56,570 nucleotides of DNA, taken from the NCBI GenBank assembly GCA_040384625.1, contig JAZKIW010000046.1, positions 1 through 56,570 of the forward strand, read 5' to 3'. The notes beneath the pieces are model-generated. The model was not told where the DNA came from, did no database searches, and saw only the letters and a program-made list of their open reading frames with translations. This DNA comes from CADEEN01 sp040384625 (GTDB lineage: Bacteria > Pseudomonadota > Gammaproteobacteria > Burkholderiales > Burkholderiaceae_C). Shown in pieces: positions 47,911 to 56,334 of this stretch (position 1 is the stretch's first letter; each line of letters starts with the position of its first letter). Both the position numbers and the translations under genes were made by a program.

Positions 47911-49152
47911 TCAGGCGGCGGCGCGCAACGCCGATGGCGCTGCGTGGCTCGCATAGTGGTCCATGGCGGCCTGCACACCGCTGCCGGCCAGCTTGACGCC
48001 GGCGAGCTTGAGACCCATTTCGACACCGGCGACCATCGCCACCAGGGTCAGGTCGTTGCTGTCGCCGAGGTGGCCCATGCGGAACATGCGGCCCTTCAAT
48101 TTGCCCAGGCCGGTGCCCAGCGAGAGGTCCAAACGCTGGTGGATCAGGCGCCGCAGGGCATCGGCATCGACACCGACCGGGGTGATCACGCCGGTCAGCA
48201 CCGGCGAGTACACCGCCGGGTCGGCGCACTGGATCGGCAGGCCCCAGGCGTTGACGGCCGCGCGCACGCCCGCGGCCCAGCGCTGGTGGCGCGCGAAGAC
48301 CTGGTCCAGGCCCTCGCCCAGCAGCATGTCCAGCGCTTCACTGAGGCCGTAGAGCAGGTTGGTGTTGGGCGTGTAGGGCCAGTAGCCATCCTTGTTCATC
48401 GCGACGATCTCGTCCCAGGCCCAGAAGGAACGCGGCAGGGTGGCCGCCTTCATCGCATCGAGCGCACGTGGCGACAGGGCATTGAAGCTGATGCCCGGCG
48501 GCAGCATCAGGCCCTTCTGCGAGCCGCTGATCGTGACATCGACACCCCACTCGTCATGCCGGTAGTCGGCACTGGCCAGGCCCGAGATGCTGTCGACCAT
48601 CAGCAGGGCCGGGTGGCCGGCGGCGTCGATCGCCTGGCGCACCGACGCGATGTCGGATGTGACGCCGGTCGAGGTCTCGTTGTGCACGACGCACACCGCC
48701 TTGATGCGGCGTTCGGTGTCCTGGCGCAGGCGCGCCTCGATCAGGTCCGCCTGCACACCGCGGCGCCAGCTCGCGGCCTGCGGCAGGTGTTCGTCGGCGC
48801 CCTGCCAGGCGACGAACTCGGTCTGCAGCCCCAGGCGCGTGGCGAGCTTCTGCCACAGGCTCGCGAAGTGGCCGGTCTCGTACATGAGCACCCGATCGCC
48901 CGGCGACAGTGTATTGACCAGGGCCGCCTCCCATGCGCCGGTGCCCGAGGCCGGGTAGATCGCCACCGGGTGCGCGGTCTTGAAGACCTGCCGGATGCCG
49001 GCCAGCACCTTCAAGCCGAGCACGCCGAACTCCGGCCCGCGGTGGTCGATGGTCGACAGGCTGATCGCGCGCAGGATGCGGTCCGGTACCGGGCTCGGGC
49101 CGGGAATCTGCAGGAAGTGACGGCCAGTGGGGTGGATATCGAGGTTCAACAT
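47911..49152 (-). CDS. Serine-glyoxylate/alanine-glyoxylate type class V aminotransferase
   Basis: The 413-residue PLP enzyme shows IPGPSPVPDRILRAIS, YPASGTGAWEAALVN, VVHNETSTGVTSDI, DSISGLASADYRHDEW and the PLP-lysine motif SGSQKGLMLPPG. The family moves an amino group from serine or alanine to glyoxylate, giving glycine. Aspartate-type or 2-aminoethylphosphonate substrates are less likely. The start at 49152 has AAAGGAC. Its promoter faces the GntR gene across two TTTGCATGCAAA palindromes. Confidence 0.88.
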   Translation of the reverse strand: MLNLDIHPTGRHFLQIPGPSPVPDRILRAISLSTIDHRGPEFGVLGLKVLAGIRQVFKTAHPVAIYPASGTGAWEAALVNTLSPGDRVLMYETGHFASLWQKLATRLGLQTEFVAWQGADEHLPQAASWRRGVQADLIEARLRQDTERRIKAVCVVHNETSTGVTSDIASVRQAIDAAGHPALLMVDSISGLASADYRHDEWGVDVTISGSQKGLMLPPGISFNALSPRALDAMKAATLPRSFWAWDEIVAMNKDGYWPYTPNTNLLYGLSEALDMLLGEGLDQVFARHQRWAAGVRAAVNAWGLPIQCADPAVYSPVLTGVITPVGVDADALRRLIHQRLDLSLGTGLGKLKGRMFRMGHLGDSNDLTLVAMVAGVEMGLKLAGVKLAGSGVQAAMDHYASHAAPSALRAAA

Positions 49153-49176
49153 GGCAGCGTCCTTTCGACGGCAAGT

Positions 49177-49188
49177 TTTGCATGCAAA
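49177..49188. promoter_or_regulatory. Operator-like palindrome TTTGCATGCAAA, copy 1
   Basis: Perfect 12-bp palindrome, 25 bases upstream of the aminotransferase start. Its centre lies 66 bases from that of copy 2, a little over six helical turns. Confidence 0.7.
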
Positions 49189-49241
49189 TTGGAGTGTGGC
49201 ACGCAGGCTTACCCTGAATCCCTCTGCTTGAGTGCGATCTG

Positions 49242-49255
49242 TTTTGCATGCAAAA
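49242..49255. promoter_or_regulatory. Operator-like palindrome TTTTGCATGCAAAA, copy 2
   Basis: Perfect 14-bp palindrome, 22 bases upstream of the GTG start of the GntR gene. Copies near both divergent starts point to control of both directions by that regulator. Confidence 0.75.
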
Positions 49256-49276
49256 TGCCATTGAGGAGGAGTTGAG

Positions 49277-49969
49277 GTGGCCGAAGTCATCCACATCGCG
49301 CGCCAGGGCCTGACCGACCAGGTTGCCGCGCGGCTGCGCACGCTGCTGATCGAAGGCCGCATCGCGCCCGGCGCCAAGCTCAACGAGCGGGTGCTCGCGG
49401 AGCAACTGTGGGTGTCACGCACGCCGTTGCGCGAGGCCATCAAGCTGCTGGCGGTGGAGGGCCTGGTCGACCTGCTGCCCAATCGCGGCGCGGTCGCCGT
49501 CAAGCTGACCGAGGCCGACATCGTCGACACCTTCGAAGTGCTCGCCGGGCTGGAGTCGCTCTCAGGGCGTTTCGCGGCGCAACGCATCAGCGACGATGAA
49601 CTGACCGAACTGCGCGCGCTGCATTACGAGATGCTCGCCGCCTATGCGCGACGCGACCTGTCGAATTACTACCGGCTGAATGCCGCGATCCACGGCGCCA
49701 TCAATGCCGCGGCGCGCAACCCGGTGCTCGCCGCGACCTATGCGCGCATCAATGCGCGTGTGCAGTCGCTGCGCTTTCGCACCAACCAGAACGAGGCCAA
49801 GTGGAAGCGCGCAGTCGCGCAGCACGAGCAGATGATCGAAGCGCTCGGTGCACGCGACGCCGACGCGCTCGGGCGTGTGCTGGTCGAGCACCTGCACGGC
49901 AAGCTCGATACCGTGCTTGCGCTGCTGCGCGCCGGCGAGATCTACCCCGACGCGAAGCTGAAAGCCTGA
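49277..49969 (+). CDS. GntR-family transcriptional regulator, FCD type
   Basis: The 230-residue regulator has the winged helix (about 8-75: GLTDQVAARLRTLLIEGRIAPGAKLNE, then LWVSRTPLREAIKLLAVEGLVDLLPNRG) and an FCD domain (LNAAIHGAINAAARN). The GTG at 49277 is supported by GAGGAGGA upstream. It is 11 bases before the large FAD/Fe-S oxidoreductase gene. The two TTTGCATGCAAA sites are its likely operators. Confidence 0.9.
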   Translation: MAEVIHIARQGLTDQVAARLRTLLIEGRIAPGAKLNERVLAEQLWVSRTPLREAIKLLAVEGLVDLLPNRGAVAVKLTEADIVDTFEVLAGLESLSGRFAAQRISDDELTELRALHYEMLAAYARRDLSNYYRLNAAIHGAINAAARNPVLAATYARINARVQSLRFRTNQNEAKWKRAVAQHEQMIEALGARDADALGRVLVEHLHGKLDTVLALLRAGEIYPDAKLKA

Positions 49970-49980
49970 GGCAAGACGGT

Positions 49981-52974
49981 ATGGACCTCGAAGCCCGACT
50001 GCGCCGGGAAACCCGCGGCGAAGTGCTGTTCGACGCCGCCTCGCGCGGACGCTACGCCACCGATGCGTCGATCTACCAGATCATGCCGACGGGCGTGTTC
50101 GTGCCGTCGACGCCCGACGACGTCGCGGCGGCGATCGACATTGCGCGGGACATGGGCGTGCCCGTGCTGCCGCGCGGCGCCGGCACCAGCCAGTGTGGCC
50201 AGACCGTCGGCGAAGCGCTGGTGATCGATACCACCAAACACCTGCGCCGCGTGCTCGACGTGGATGTCGAGGCGCACCATGCGACCGTGGAGCCCGGTCT
50301 GGTGCTGGATCACCTGAACGCGCAGCTCAAGCCGCACGGCCTGTGGTACCCGGTCGATGTGTCGACCAGCGCACAGGCCACGCTCGGCGGCATGGCCGGC
50401 AACAACTCCTGCGGCTCACGCTCGATCGCCTACGGCAACATGGTGCACAACGTGCTCGGCGCGAGCGCCTGGCTGTCGGATGGCTCGCTGCTCGACTTCG
50501 GCCCGGTCGCGTCGCTGACCGGGCGCGCCAAGGCCATCGCCGACGTCGTGCGCGGCTTGGCCGAGCAGCAACGCGCCGAGATCGAGGCCCGCTGGCCCAA
50601 GGTGCTGCGCCGCGTCGCCGGCTACAACCTCGACATCTTCTGCAGCCAGAGCGAGAAGCCCTACACCCGCGACGGCAGCGTGAACCTGGCACACCTGCTG
50701 GTCGGCGCCGAAGGCACACTGGCCTTCACGAAGAGCCTGACGCTGCAATTGAGCGAGCTGCCTCGCGCCAAAGTCCTGGGCATCGTCAACTTCCCGACCT
50801 TCCGCGCGGCGATGGAAGCGGCCCAGCACATCGTCAAGCTCGGTCCGACCGCGGTCGAACTGGTCGACCGCATCATGATCGAGCTGGCGCTGGCCAACCC
50901 GGCGTTCCGGCCGACGGTCGAGACGGCGCTGATCGGGCGGCCCGCCGCGATCCTGCTGGTCGAGTTCGCGGGCGCCGACAAGGCTGCGCTCGTGCCCAAG
51001 CTCGCGCAACTGGCCGAGCTGATGGGCGATCTGGGCTTGCCCGGGAGCGTTGTGCCGATGCCCGACGAAGTGGCGCAGAAAAACCTGTGGGACGTGCGCA
51101 AGGCCGGCCTGAACATCATGATGAGCCTGAAGGGCGACGGCAAGCCGGTCAGCTTCATCGAGGACTGCGCAGTGCCGCTCGAGCACCTGGCCGATTACAC
51201 CGACGCGCTGACCGAGGTCTTCGAGCGTCACGGCACGCATGGCACCTGGTACGCGCATGCCTCGGTCGGCACCTTGCATGTGCGGCCGATCCTGGACATG
51301 CGCCGCGATGGCCGCGAGAGCGGCGCGCTGCGCATGCGCGCGATCGCCGAGGAGGCGGCCGCGCTGGTGCGCCAGTACAAGGGCGCCTACAGCGGCGAGC
51401 ACGGCGACGGCCTGTGCCGCGGCGAATGGATCGCGTGGCAATTCGGCCCGGCCATCACACAAGCGCTGGCTGCAATCAAGCGAGAGTTCGACCCGATCGG
51501 TCTCTTCAACCCGGGCAAGATCATTGACACGCCGCGCATGGACGAGGTGGCGCTGTTCCGCTTTCCACCGCCCTCTGCGCCGCGGCCCTATGCGCGCATC
51601 CCGATCAAGCCGGTGCTCGACTGGTCGGCGTGGAACGTCCAGAACGACCCGGTCAGCGAGGCGACGACCGCGCCCGGCAGCGGCGGCGACGTCACCGGCG
51701 GTCTGGGCGCAGCGGTCGAGATGTGCAACAACAACGGCCACTGCCGCAAGTTCGACGCCGGCACGATGTGCCCGAGCTACCGCGTCACGCGCGACGAGCG
51801 GCACCTGACGCGGGGCCGCGCCAACACCCTGCGCCTGGCGCTCTCCGGGCAGCTGGGACCCGACGCTTTCACGAGCGAAGCCGTGAACGAGGCTCTCGAT
51901 CTGTGCGTCGGCTGCAAAGGCTGCAAGCGCGACTGTCCGACCGGCATCGACATGGCCCGGATGAAGGTCGAGTTCCTCGCCCACTACAAGGCGCGCCACG
52001 GCTGGACGCTGAAGGACAAGCTGGTGGCGCGACTGCCCGATTACGCGCGCGCGCTGTCCATGCTGCCCTGGCTGGCGAACCTGCGTGACACCGTGCCGGG
52101 CGCAGCCGCCCTGAGTGAGCGCTGGCTCGGCCTGTCGGCCAAGCGCAGCTTGCCGCGATGGCGGCGCGACACCTTCTGGCGCAATGCCCAGGCCGGCGAC
52201 TTCGCCAGCCGCGAGGCGGCCATCCGGGTGGCCGGCGCGGGCGGCAAGGTGGCGGTGCTCTTCGTCGACACCTTCAACGGGACGTTCGAGACCGAGAACG
52301 CCGTCGCCGCGGCGACGGTCCTGCGTGCCGCCGGCTACACACTGCACACACTCGACAAGGCGGGGGGGCACCACTGCTGTGGCCGCACCTTCCTCTCTTG
52401 CGGCATGGTCGACGAAGCCCGGACGCGGGCCGGCGCGCTGATCGACGCGCTGCTGCCTCTCGCTCAGGCCGGCGTTCCGATCGTCGGCCTCGAACCCTCG
52501 TGCCTGCTGACCCTGCGCGACGAGACCCTGGTCATGGGCCTGGGCGACAAGGCGCAGGTGGTGGCCAAGCAAGCCTTGCTGTTCGAGGAGTTCATCGCGC
52601 GCGAAGCCAAGGCGGGCCGCTTGGCGCTGCCATTGAAGCCGGTGGCTTCGAGCATCCTCGTCCACGGCCATTGCCACCAGAAGGCCTTCGGCGCCGTCAG
52701 CCCCATCCTGGACGTGCTGCGCCTGATTCCGGGCGCGCAGCCGACGCTGATCGAAAGCTCCTGTTGCGGCATGGCCGGCAGCTTCGGCTACGAAGCCGCA
52801 CACTTCGACGTCTCGATGCAGATGGCCGAGCTGAGCCTGCTGCCCGCCGTGCGCAACGCACCCGATGCCATCGTCGTCGCCGACGGCACGAGCTGCCGGC
52901 ACCAGATCTCCGACGGCGCAGGGCGCAAGGCCCTGCACGTGGCACGCCTGCTGGCGCAGCAGCTGGCGCCCTAA
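49981..52974 (+). CDS. FAD-linked/Fe-S oxidoreductase, GlcD-GlcF-type fusion (YdiJ-like 2-hydroxyacid dehydrogenase)
   Basis: The 997-residue protein joins three parts. Residues about 30-480 form a PCMH-type FAD domain (VPVLPRGAGTSQCGQTVGEALVID split, GGMAGNNSCGSRSIAYG) with a GlcD C-terminal region ending FNPGKIIDTPRM. Residues 582-652 hold Fe-S cysteines, including Cys642, Cys645, Cys648 and Cys652 (CVGCKGCKRDCP). The last part has two CCG modules (HHCCGRTFLSCG; SSCCGMAGSFGYE). Homologues such as YdiJ oxidise D-2-hydroxy acids at the membrane. Substrates could be D-2-hydroxyglutarate, D-lactate, glycolate or D-glycerate. The start at 49981 lies 11 bases after gntR. Confidence 0.87.
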   Translation: MDLEARLRRETRGEVLFDAASRGRYATDASIYQIMPTGVFVPSTPDDVAAAIDIARDMGVPVLPRGAGTSQCGQTVGEALVIDTTKHLRRVLDVDVEAHHATVEPGLVLDHLNAQLKPHGLWYPVDVSTSAQATLGGMAGNNSCGSRSIAYGNMVHNVLGASAWLSDGSLLDFGPVASLTGRAKAIADVVRGLAEQQRAEIEARWPKVLRRVAGYNLDIFCSQSEKPYTRDGSVNLAHLLVGAEGTLAFTKSLTLQLSELPRAKVLGIVNFPTFRAAMEAAQHIVKLGPTAVELVDRIMIELALANPAFRPTVETALIGRPAAILLVEFAGADKAALVPKLAQLAELMGDLGLPGSVVPMPDEVAQKNLWDVRKAGLNIMMSLKGDGKPVSFIEDCAVPLEHLADYTDALTEVFERHGTHGTWYAHASVGTLHVRPILDMRRDGRESGALRMRAIAEEAAALVRQYKGAYSGEHGDGLCRGEWIAWQFGPAITQALAAIKREFDPIGLFNPGKIIDTPRMDEVALFRFPPPSAPRPYARIPIKPVLDWSAWNVQNDPVSEATTAPGSGGDVTGGLGAAVEMCNNNGHCRKFDAGTMCPSYRVTRDERHLTRGRANTLRLALSGQLGPDAFTSEAVNEALDLCVGCKGCKRDCPTGIDMARMKVEFLAHYKARHGWTLKDKLVARLPDYARALSMLPWLANLRDTVPGAAALSERWLGLSAKRSLPRWRRDTFWRNAQAGDFASREAAIRVAGAGGKVAVLFVDTFNGTFETENAVAAATVLRAAGYTLHTLDKAGGHHCCGRTFLSCGMVDEARTRAGALIDALLPLAQAGVPIVGLEPSCLLTLRDETLVMGLGDKAQVVAKQALLFEEFIAREAKAGRLALPLKPVASSILVHGHCHQKAFGAVSPILDVLRLIPGAQPTLIESSCCGMAGSFGYEAAHFDVSMQMAELSLLPAVRNAPDAIVVADGTSCRHQISDGAGRKALHVARLLAQQLAP

Positions 52975-52990
52975 CGCGCGCTTGAACGCC

Positions 52991-53716
52991 GTGCCGGCCG
53001 ACGCAACCTTCCAACTCGTCTTCAACGGCGAGTGCCTCCAAGGGCACGACCCGCGGACTGTGCAGCGCGCCGTCGCCGCTGCGCTGAAGCTCGACACAAA
53101 GCGCTCGGCGCGGTTGTTCTCGGGCCGCCGTGTCGTCCTGCGGCGGGCGGTGAACCAGGCCACGGCGACGCGCTATGTCGAATGGTTCTCTCAGATGGGC
53201 GCCGCGCTGCAGGCAGAACCTTCCGGCCCGAGCGCCGAGCCCGGAGCGACCCAGCCAGCGGCAGCACCGTCGCGGGCCCCGCGGCGGCGCTCGCTGCAAC
53301 GCACGGGCATCGGCCTCGCGGGCCTGGCCGGCGCGCTCGCGCTCGGCTTCACGCTGTGGCCCGGGTTGAGCACGTTTTGGCCAGACACACCGACGCCCGA
53401 TGGCGCCAGCGGCGCGGCCGCCGTGGGGTCCATCGGCGCCGTGGCCCCGTCGCCGCCAGCGCCTGCCGCGGTGGCCGACGACGACGCGCCGCAAGACATG
53501 ACGCCCGCCGCGCGGCGCGAACGCCAGCTGCGCTACCTGCCCGCGCCCGCGCACAAGGCCTTCGCGATCTCTTCGGCTGGAGCGCATGCCTGGCAGGCCG
53601 GCGCCCCTTCGCAGAACGCGGCCCGAGAAGGCGCACTGGCCGCCTGTCTGCAGGCCTTGCCGCCCAGCCGGGACGGCTGCCGCATCGTCGACGCCGACGG
53701 CCAGTGGGAGGAGTGA
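52991..53716 (+). CDS. Hypothetical membrane-anchored protein with N-terminal LFSGR-type domain
   Basis: The protein has about 241 residues. An N-terminal soluble region of about 70 residues (FQLVFNGECLQGHDPRTVQRAV, ARLFSGRRVVLRRAV) resembles a small domain I have seen at the start of several membrane proteins. A basic Pro-rich link leads to one membrane segment (GIGLAGLAGALALGFTLWP). A C-terminal part with AHKAFAISSAGAHAW and two cysteines (ACLQ, GCRI) follows, perhaps outside the membrane. Start is uncertain: GTG at 52991, or TTG at 52982. It follows the oxidoreductase gene by 16 bases and may share its transcript. Function unknown. Confidence 0.6.
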   Translation: MPADATFQLVFNGECLQGHDPRTVQRAVAAALKLDTKRSARLFSGRRVVLRRAVNQATATRYVEWFSQMGAALQAEPSGPSAEPGATQPAAAPSRAPRRRSLQRTGIGLAGLAGALALGFTLWPGLSTFWPDTPTPDGASGAAAVGSIGAVAPSPPAPAAVADDDAPQDMTPAARRERQLRYLPAPAHKAFAISSAGAHAWQAGAPSQNAAREGALAACLQALPPSRDGCRIVDADGQWEE

Positions 53717-53732
53717 TGCCGGAACCAGCGCG

Positions 53733-54491
53733 TCAGTGGATGTGCGAGCCGCCGTTGATGTCGATCTCGCTGCCCGTCACATAGCTCGCCAGGTCGGATG
53801 CGAGGAAGAGCACGCAACCGGCCACTTCGTGGGCCTGGCCGACGCGGCCCATCGGCACGCTCTGCAGGATCGCGTCGAGGCGCTCGGGCGTCATCGTCGC
53901 GGCACCGAGGTCGGTGTCGATGAAGCTCGGGCAGACCGCGTTGACGCGGATGTTGTCGGGGCCGAGCTCGCGCGCGGTGGCCTTGGTGTAGCCAAGGACC
54001 GCGGCCTTGGCCGCGGCGTAATGGCTGCCGCCGAAGAAGCCGCCGCCGGACTGGGCCGCCACGCTGCTCATGTTGACGATGCTGCCGGCCTGCTGCTTCC
54101 GCATCGTGGGCACCACCGCCTGCGTCATGTACAGCGTGCCGCGCATGCTGACGTCCATCACCAGCGCGTACATCTCGGGCGTGACCTCCATCAGGCGCTG
54201 CGGGCTGCTGATGCCGGCGATGTTGACCAGGATGTCGACCCGCCCGAAGTGCGTCAGCGCCAGCGCCACGGCAGCCTCGCAGTCGGCCTTTTCGATCACG
54301 TTGCAGCGGGCGCCGAAGTGGCTGCGGCCCGGCAGTCCGCGCGCGGCCGACTCGGCCGCCGCGGCATCGAGATCGGTGACCAGCACGCGAGCACCGTGCA
54401 AGGCGAGCAGGTTTGCGCTGGCCAGGCCCAGTCCGCGCGGGCTGGCGGCGCCGGTGACGATGGCTGACTTGCCTTCGAGCAACTGCGACAT
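53733..54491 (-). CDS. Short-chain dehydrogenase/reductase
   Basis: The 252-residue SDR has TGAASPRGLG (a widened glycine motif), an Asp after strand 2 (LVTDLDA) favouring NAD, NIAG, Ser in NMSSVAAQ and YAAAK. The wider glycine loop is typical for a group of SDRs beside sugar transporters. The substrate is unknown; polyol or sugar acid is likely because the gene lies downstream of two sugar ABC permeases and a beta-hydroxyacid dehydrogenase on the same strand. Confidence 0.82.
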   Translation of the reverse strand: MSQLLEGKSAIVTGAASPRGLGLASANLLALHGARVLVTDLDAAAAESAARGLPGRSHFGARCNVIEKADCEAAVALALTHFGRVDILVNIAGISSPQRLMEVTPEMYALVMDVSMRGTLYMTQAVVPTMRKQQAGSIVNMSSVAAQSGGGFFGGSHYAAAKAAVLGYTKATARELGPDNIRVNAVCPSFIDTDLGAATMTPERLDAILQSVPMGRVGQAHEVAGCVLFLASDLASYVTGSEIDINGGSHIH

Positions 54492-54540
54492 GCGCCGATT
54501 CTGGCACCGCCGCCGCCGCGGCGCGCGGCTCTGGCGGCGG

Positions 54541-55431
54541 TCAGGGCTTCGGCGGCCGGTTGCCGTTCAGCGCGCGGTAGGCCCGGATCACCTGGCTGTC
54601 ATCGGCCGCGCCGTGGCCCAGGCCCGATGCGGCCAGGAACATCTGCATCGCAGCCGCTGCCAACGGCAGGCCTTGACGTGCGCGCTTGCCTTGGTCGAGC
54701 ACGATCCCCAGGTCCTTGATGAAGATGTCGACCGCACTGGCCACCGGCGGGTCGTCCAGCATCATGCGCGGCCCGCGGTCGCCCCACATCCAGCTGCTGC
54801 CGGCCGAGACGGAGATGATCTCGTGCATCATCGCCAGCGGCACGCCGGCGCGCTCGGCGACGTGCATCGCCTCGGCCGCGGCCGCGATGTGCACCCCGCA
54901 CAGCAGCTGGTTGATCATCTTCGCCGTCGAGCCCAGGCCGGCCTCGGTGCCGACATGGAAGATGCGCTTGGCCACCGCCTCGAAGACCGGCCTCGCGCGC
55001 GTGACCGCGGCGTCGGGGCCGGAGCACATGATCGTCAGGGCTGCGGCCTTCGCACCCGCGACACCCCCCGAGACCGGCGCATCGAGCATCACGTGGCCGC
55101 TGCCTGCCAGCCGCGCCGCCAGGGCTTGCGCCTGCGCCGGCGCTTGCGTGCAGGCAGCCACGACGAGCGCGTCCGCAAACAAGGCCGCGGCCGCCGCCGC
55201 GTCACCGTAAAGCACCGCCTCGGCCTGATCGCCGTTGACGACCATCAGCCACAGCAGCTCGGCGCCGCGGGCGGCGTCGCGCGCCGAAACGGTGGCCTGG
55301 CCACCCTGCGCGACGAGGGCCTCGACCGCGGCGGGGCGCACGTCGAAGCCATGGACCTCGTGGCCGGCGGCGACCAGCCGGGCCGCCATCGGCGCGCCCA
55401 TCGCACCCAGACCGATGAATCCGATGCGCAT
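54541..55431 (-). CDS. Beta-hydroxyacid dehydrogenase (HIBADH/tartronate semialdehyde reductase family)
   Basis: The 296-residue protein has the NAD(P)-binding GLGAMG at 7-12, the substrate motif DAPVSGG (117-123) and catalytic Lys171 in AKMINQLL. Family members include 3-hydroxyisobutyrate dehydrogenase, tartronate semialdehyde reductase and L-threonate dehydrogenase. The stretch SAGSSWMWGDRGPRM is common in the L-threonate and related group. The gene is 15 bases after the ABC permease gene, so a role in acid-sugar use is likely. Confidence 0.85.
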   Translation of the reverse strand: MRIGFIGLGAMGAPMAARLVAAGHEVHGFDVRPAAVEALVAQGGQATVSARDAARGAELLWLMVVNGDQAEAVLYGDAAAAAALFADALVVAACTQAPAQAQALAARLAGSGHVMLDAPVSGGVAGAKAAALTIMCSGPDAAVTRARPVFEAVAKRIFHVGTEAGLGSTAKMINQLLCGVHIAAAAEAMHVAERAGVPLAMMHEIISVSAGSSWMWGDRGPRMMLDDPPVASAVDIFIKDLGIVLDQGKRARQGLPLAAAAMQMFLAASGLGHGAADDSQVIRAYRALNGNRPPKP

Positions 55432-55446
55432 GCCGAACCTCTGCGA

Positions 55447-56334
55447 CTATTCCTTGACCGAACCGGTCAACCCCGACACGTAGTACTCGACGAAGAAGGA
55501 GTAGATGAAGGCCACCGGCAGCGAGCCGAGCAGGGCGCCGGCCATCAGCGCGCCCCAGTGGTAGACGTCGCCCTCGACCAGTTCGGTGACGACGCCGACA
55601 GGCACGGTCTTGATCTCCGACGACGAAATGAACGTCAGCGCATAGATGAACTCGTTCCACGACAGCGTGAAAGCGAAGATGCCCGCCGAGATCAGGCCCG
55701 GCACCGCTAGCGGCAGCACGATCTTGGTCAGGATCTGCCAGCGGTTGGCACCGTCGATCAGCGCGCATTCCTCGAGCTCGTACGGGATCGAGCGGAAGTA
55801 ACCCATCAGCAGCCACGTAGAGAACGGGATCAGGAAGGTCGGGTAGGTCAGGATCAAGGCCCAGCGGGTGTCGAACAGGCCGAGCTGGTAGACGATGGCC
55901 GCCAGCGGGATGAACAGGATCGACGGCGGCACCAGATAGGCCAGGAAAATCGACAGGCCGACCTGTTTCGAGCCCTTGAAGCGCAGGCGCTCGATCGCGT
56001 AGGCCGCGAACACCGAGCAGACCAGGGAGACGAAGGTCGCCACCACCGAAACCAGCACGGTGTTCCACATCCACTCCGGGTAGGCCGTGTGGAACAGCAG
56101 CTTGTTGAAGTGGGCCAGGGTCGGCGCGATGACCCAGAACGGGTTGCCGGTGCGCGACAGCAGTTCGTTGTCGGGCTTCACCGAGGTGATCGCCATCCAG
56201 TAGAAGGGGAACAGCAGCACGATCAGGAAGATGATCAGCGGCAGGTAGACCGTGACGAACTTGCGCGATGGCGTGTCGAGGTAGCTCATGCCGACCGTGT
56301 CGGTCGACGCCGCGCTGGCGCTGTTGGCGCTCAT
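55447..56334 (-). CDS. Carbohydrate ABC transporter permease (MalG-like)
   Basis: The 295-residue protein has six hydrophobic segments, the EAA loop LEECALIDGANRWQILTKIVLP near 190-212 and LSWNEFIYALTF. It is the second permease of a CUT1 transporter. Its start overlaps the stop of the upstream permease as ATGA. The remaining transporter genes would lie beyond the right edge. Confidence 0.9.
   Translation of the reverse strand: MSANSASAASTDTVGMSYLDTPSRKFVTVYLPLIIFLIVLLFPFYWMAITSVKPDNELLSRTGNPFWVIAPTLAHFNKLLFHTAYPEWMWNTVLVSVVATFVSLVCSVFAAYAIERLRFKGSKQVGLSIFLAYLVPPSILFIPLAAIVYQLGLFDTRWALILTYPTFLIPFSTWLLMGYFRSIPYELEECALIDGANRWQILTKIVLPLAVPGLISAGIFAFTLSWNEFIYALTFISSSEIKTVPVGVVTELVEGDVYHWGALMAGALLGSLPVAFIYSFFVEYYVSGLTGSVKE

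Noticed and set aside
50416..53163. Long minus-strand open frame opposite the FAD/Fe-S oxidoreductase gene
   Set aside because: No domain pattern is seen, while the plus strand has complete FAD, Fe-S and CCG motifs.
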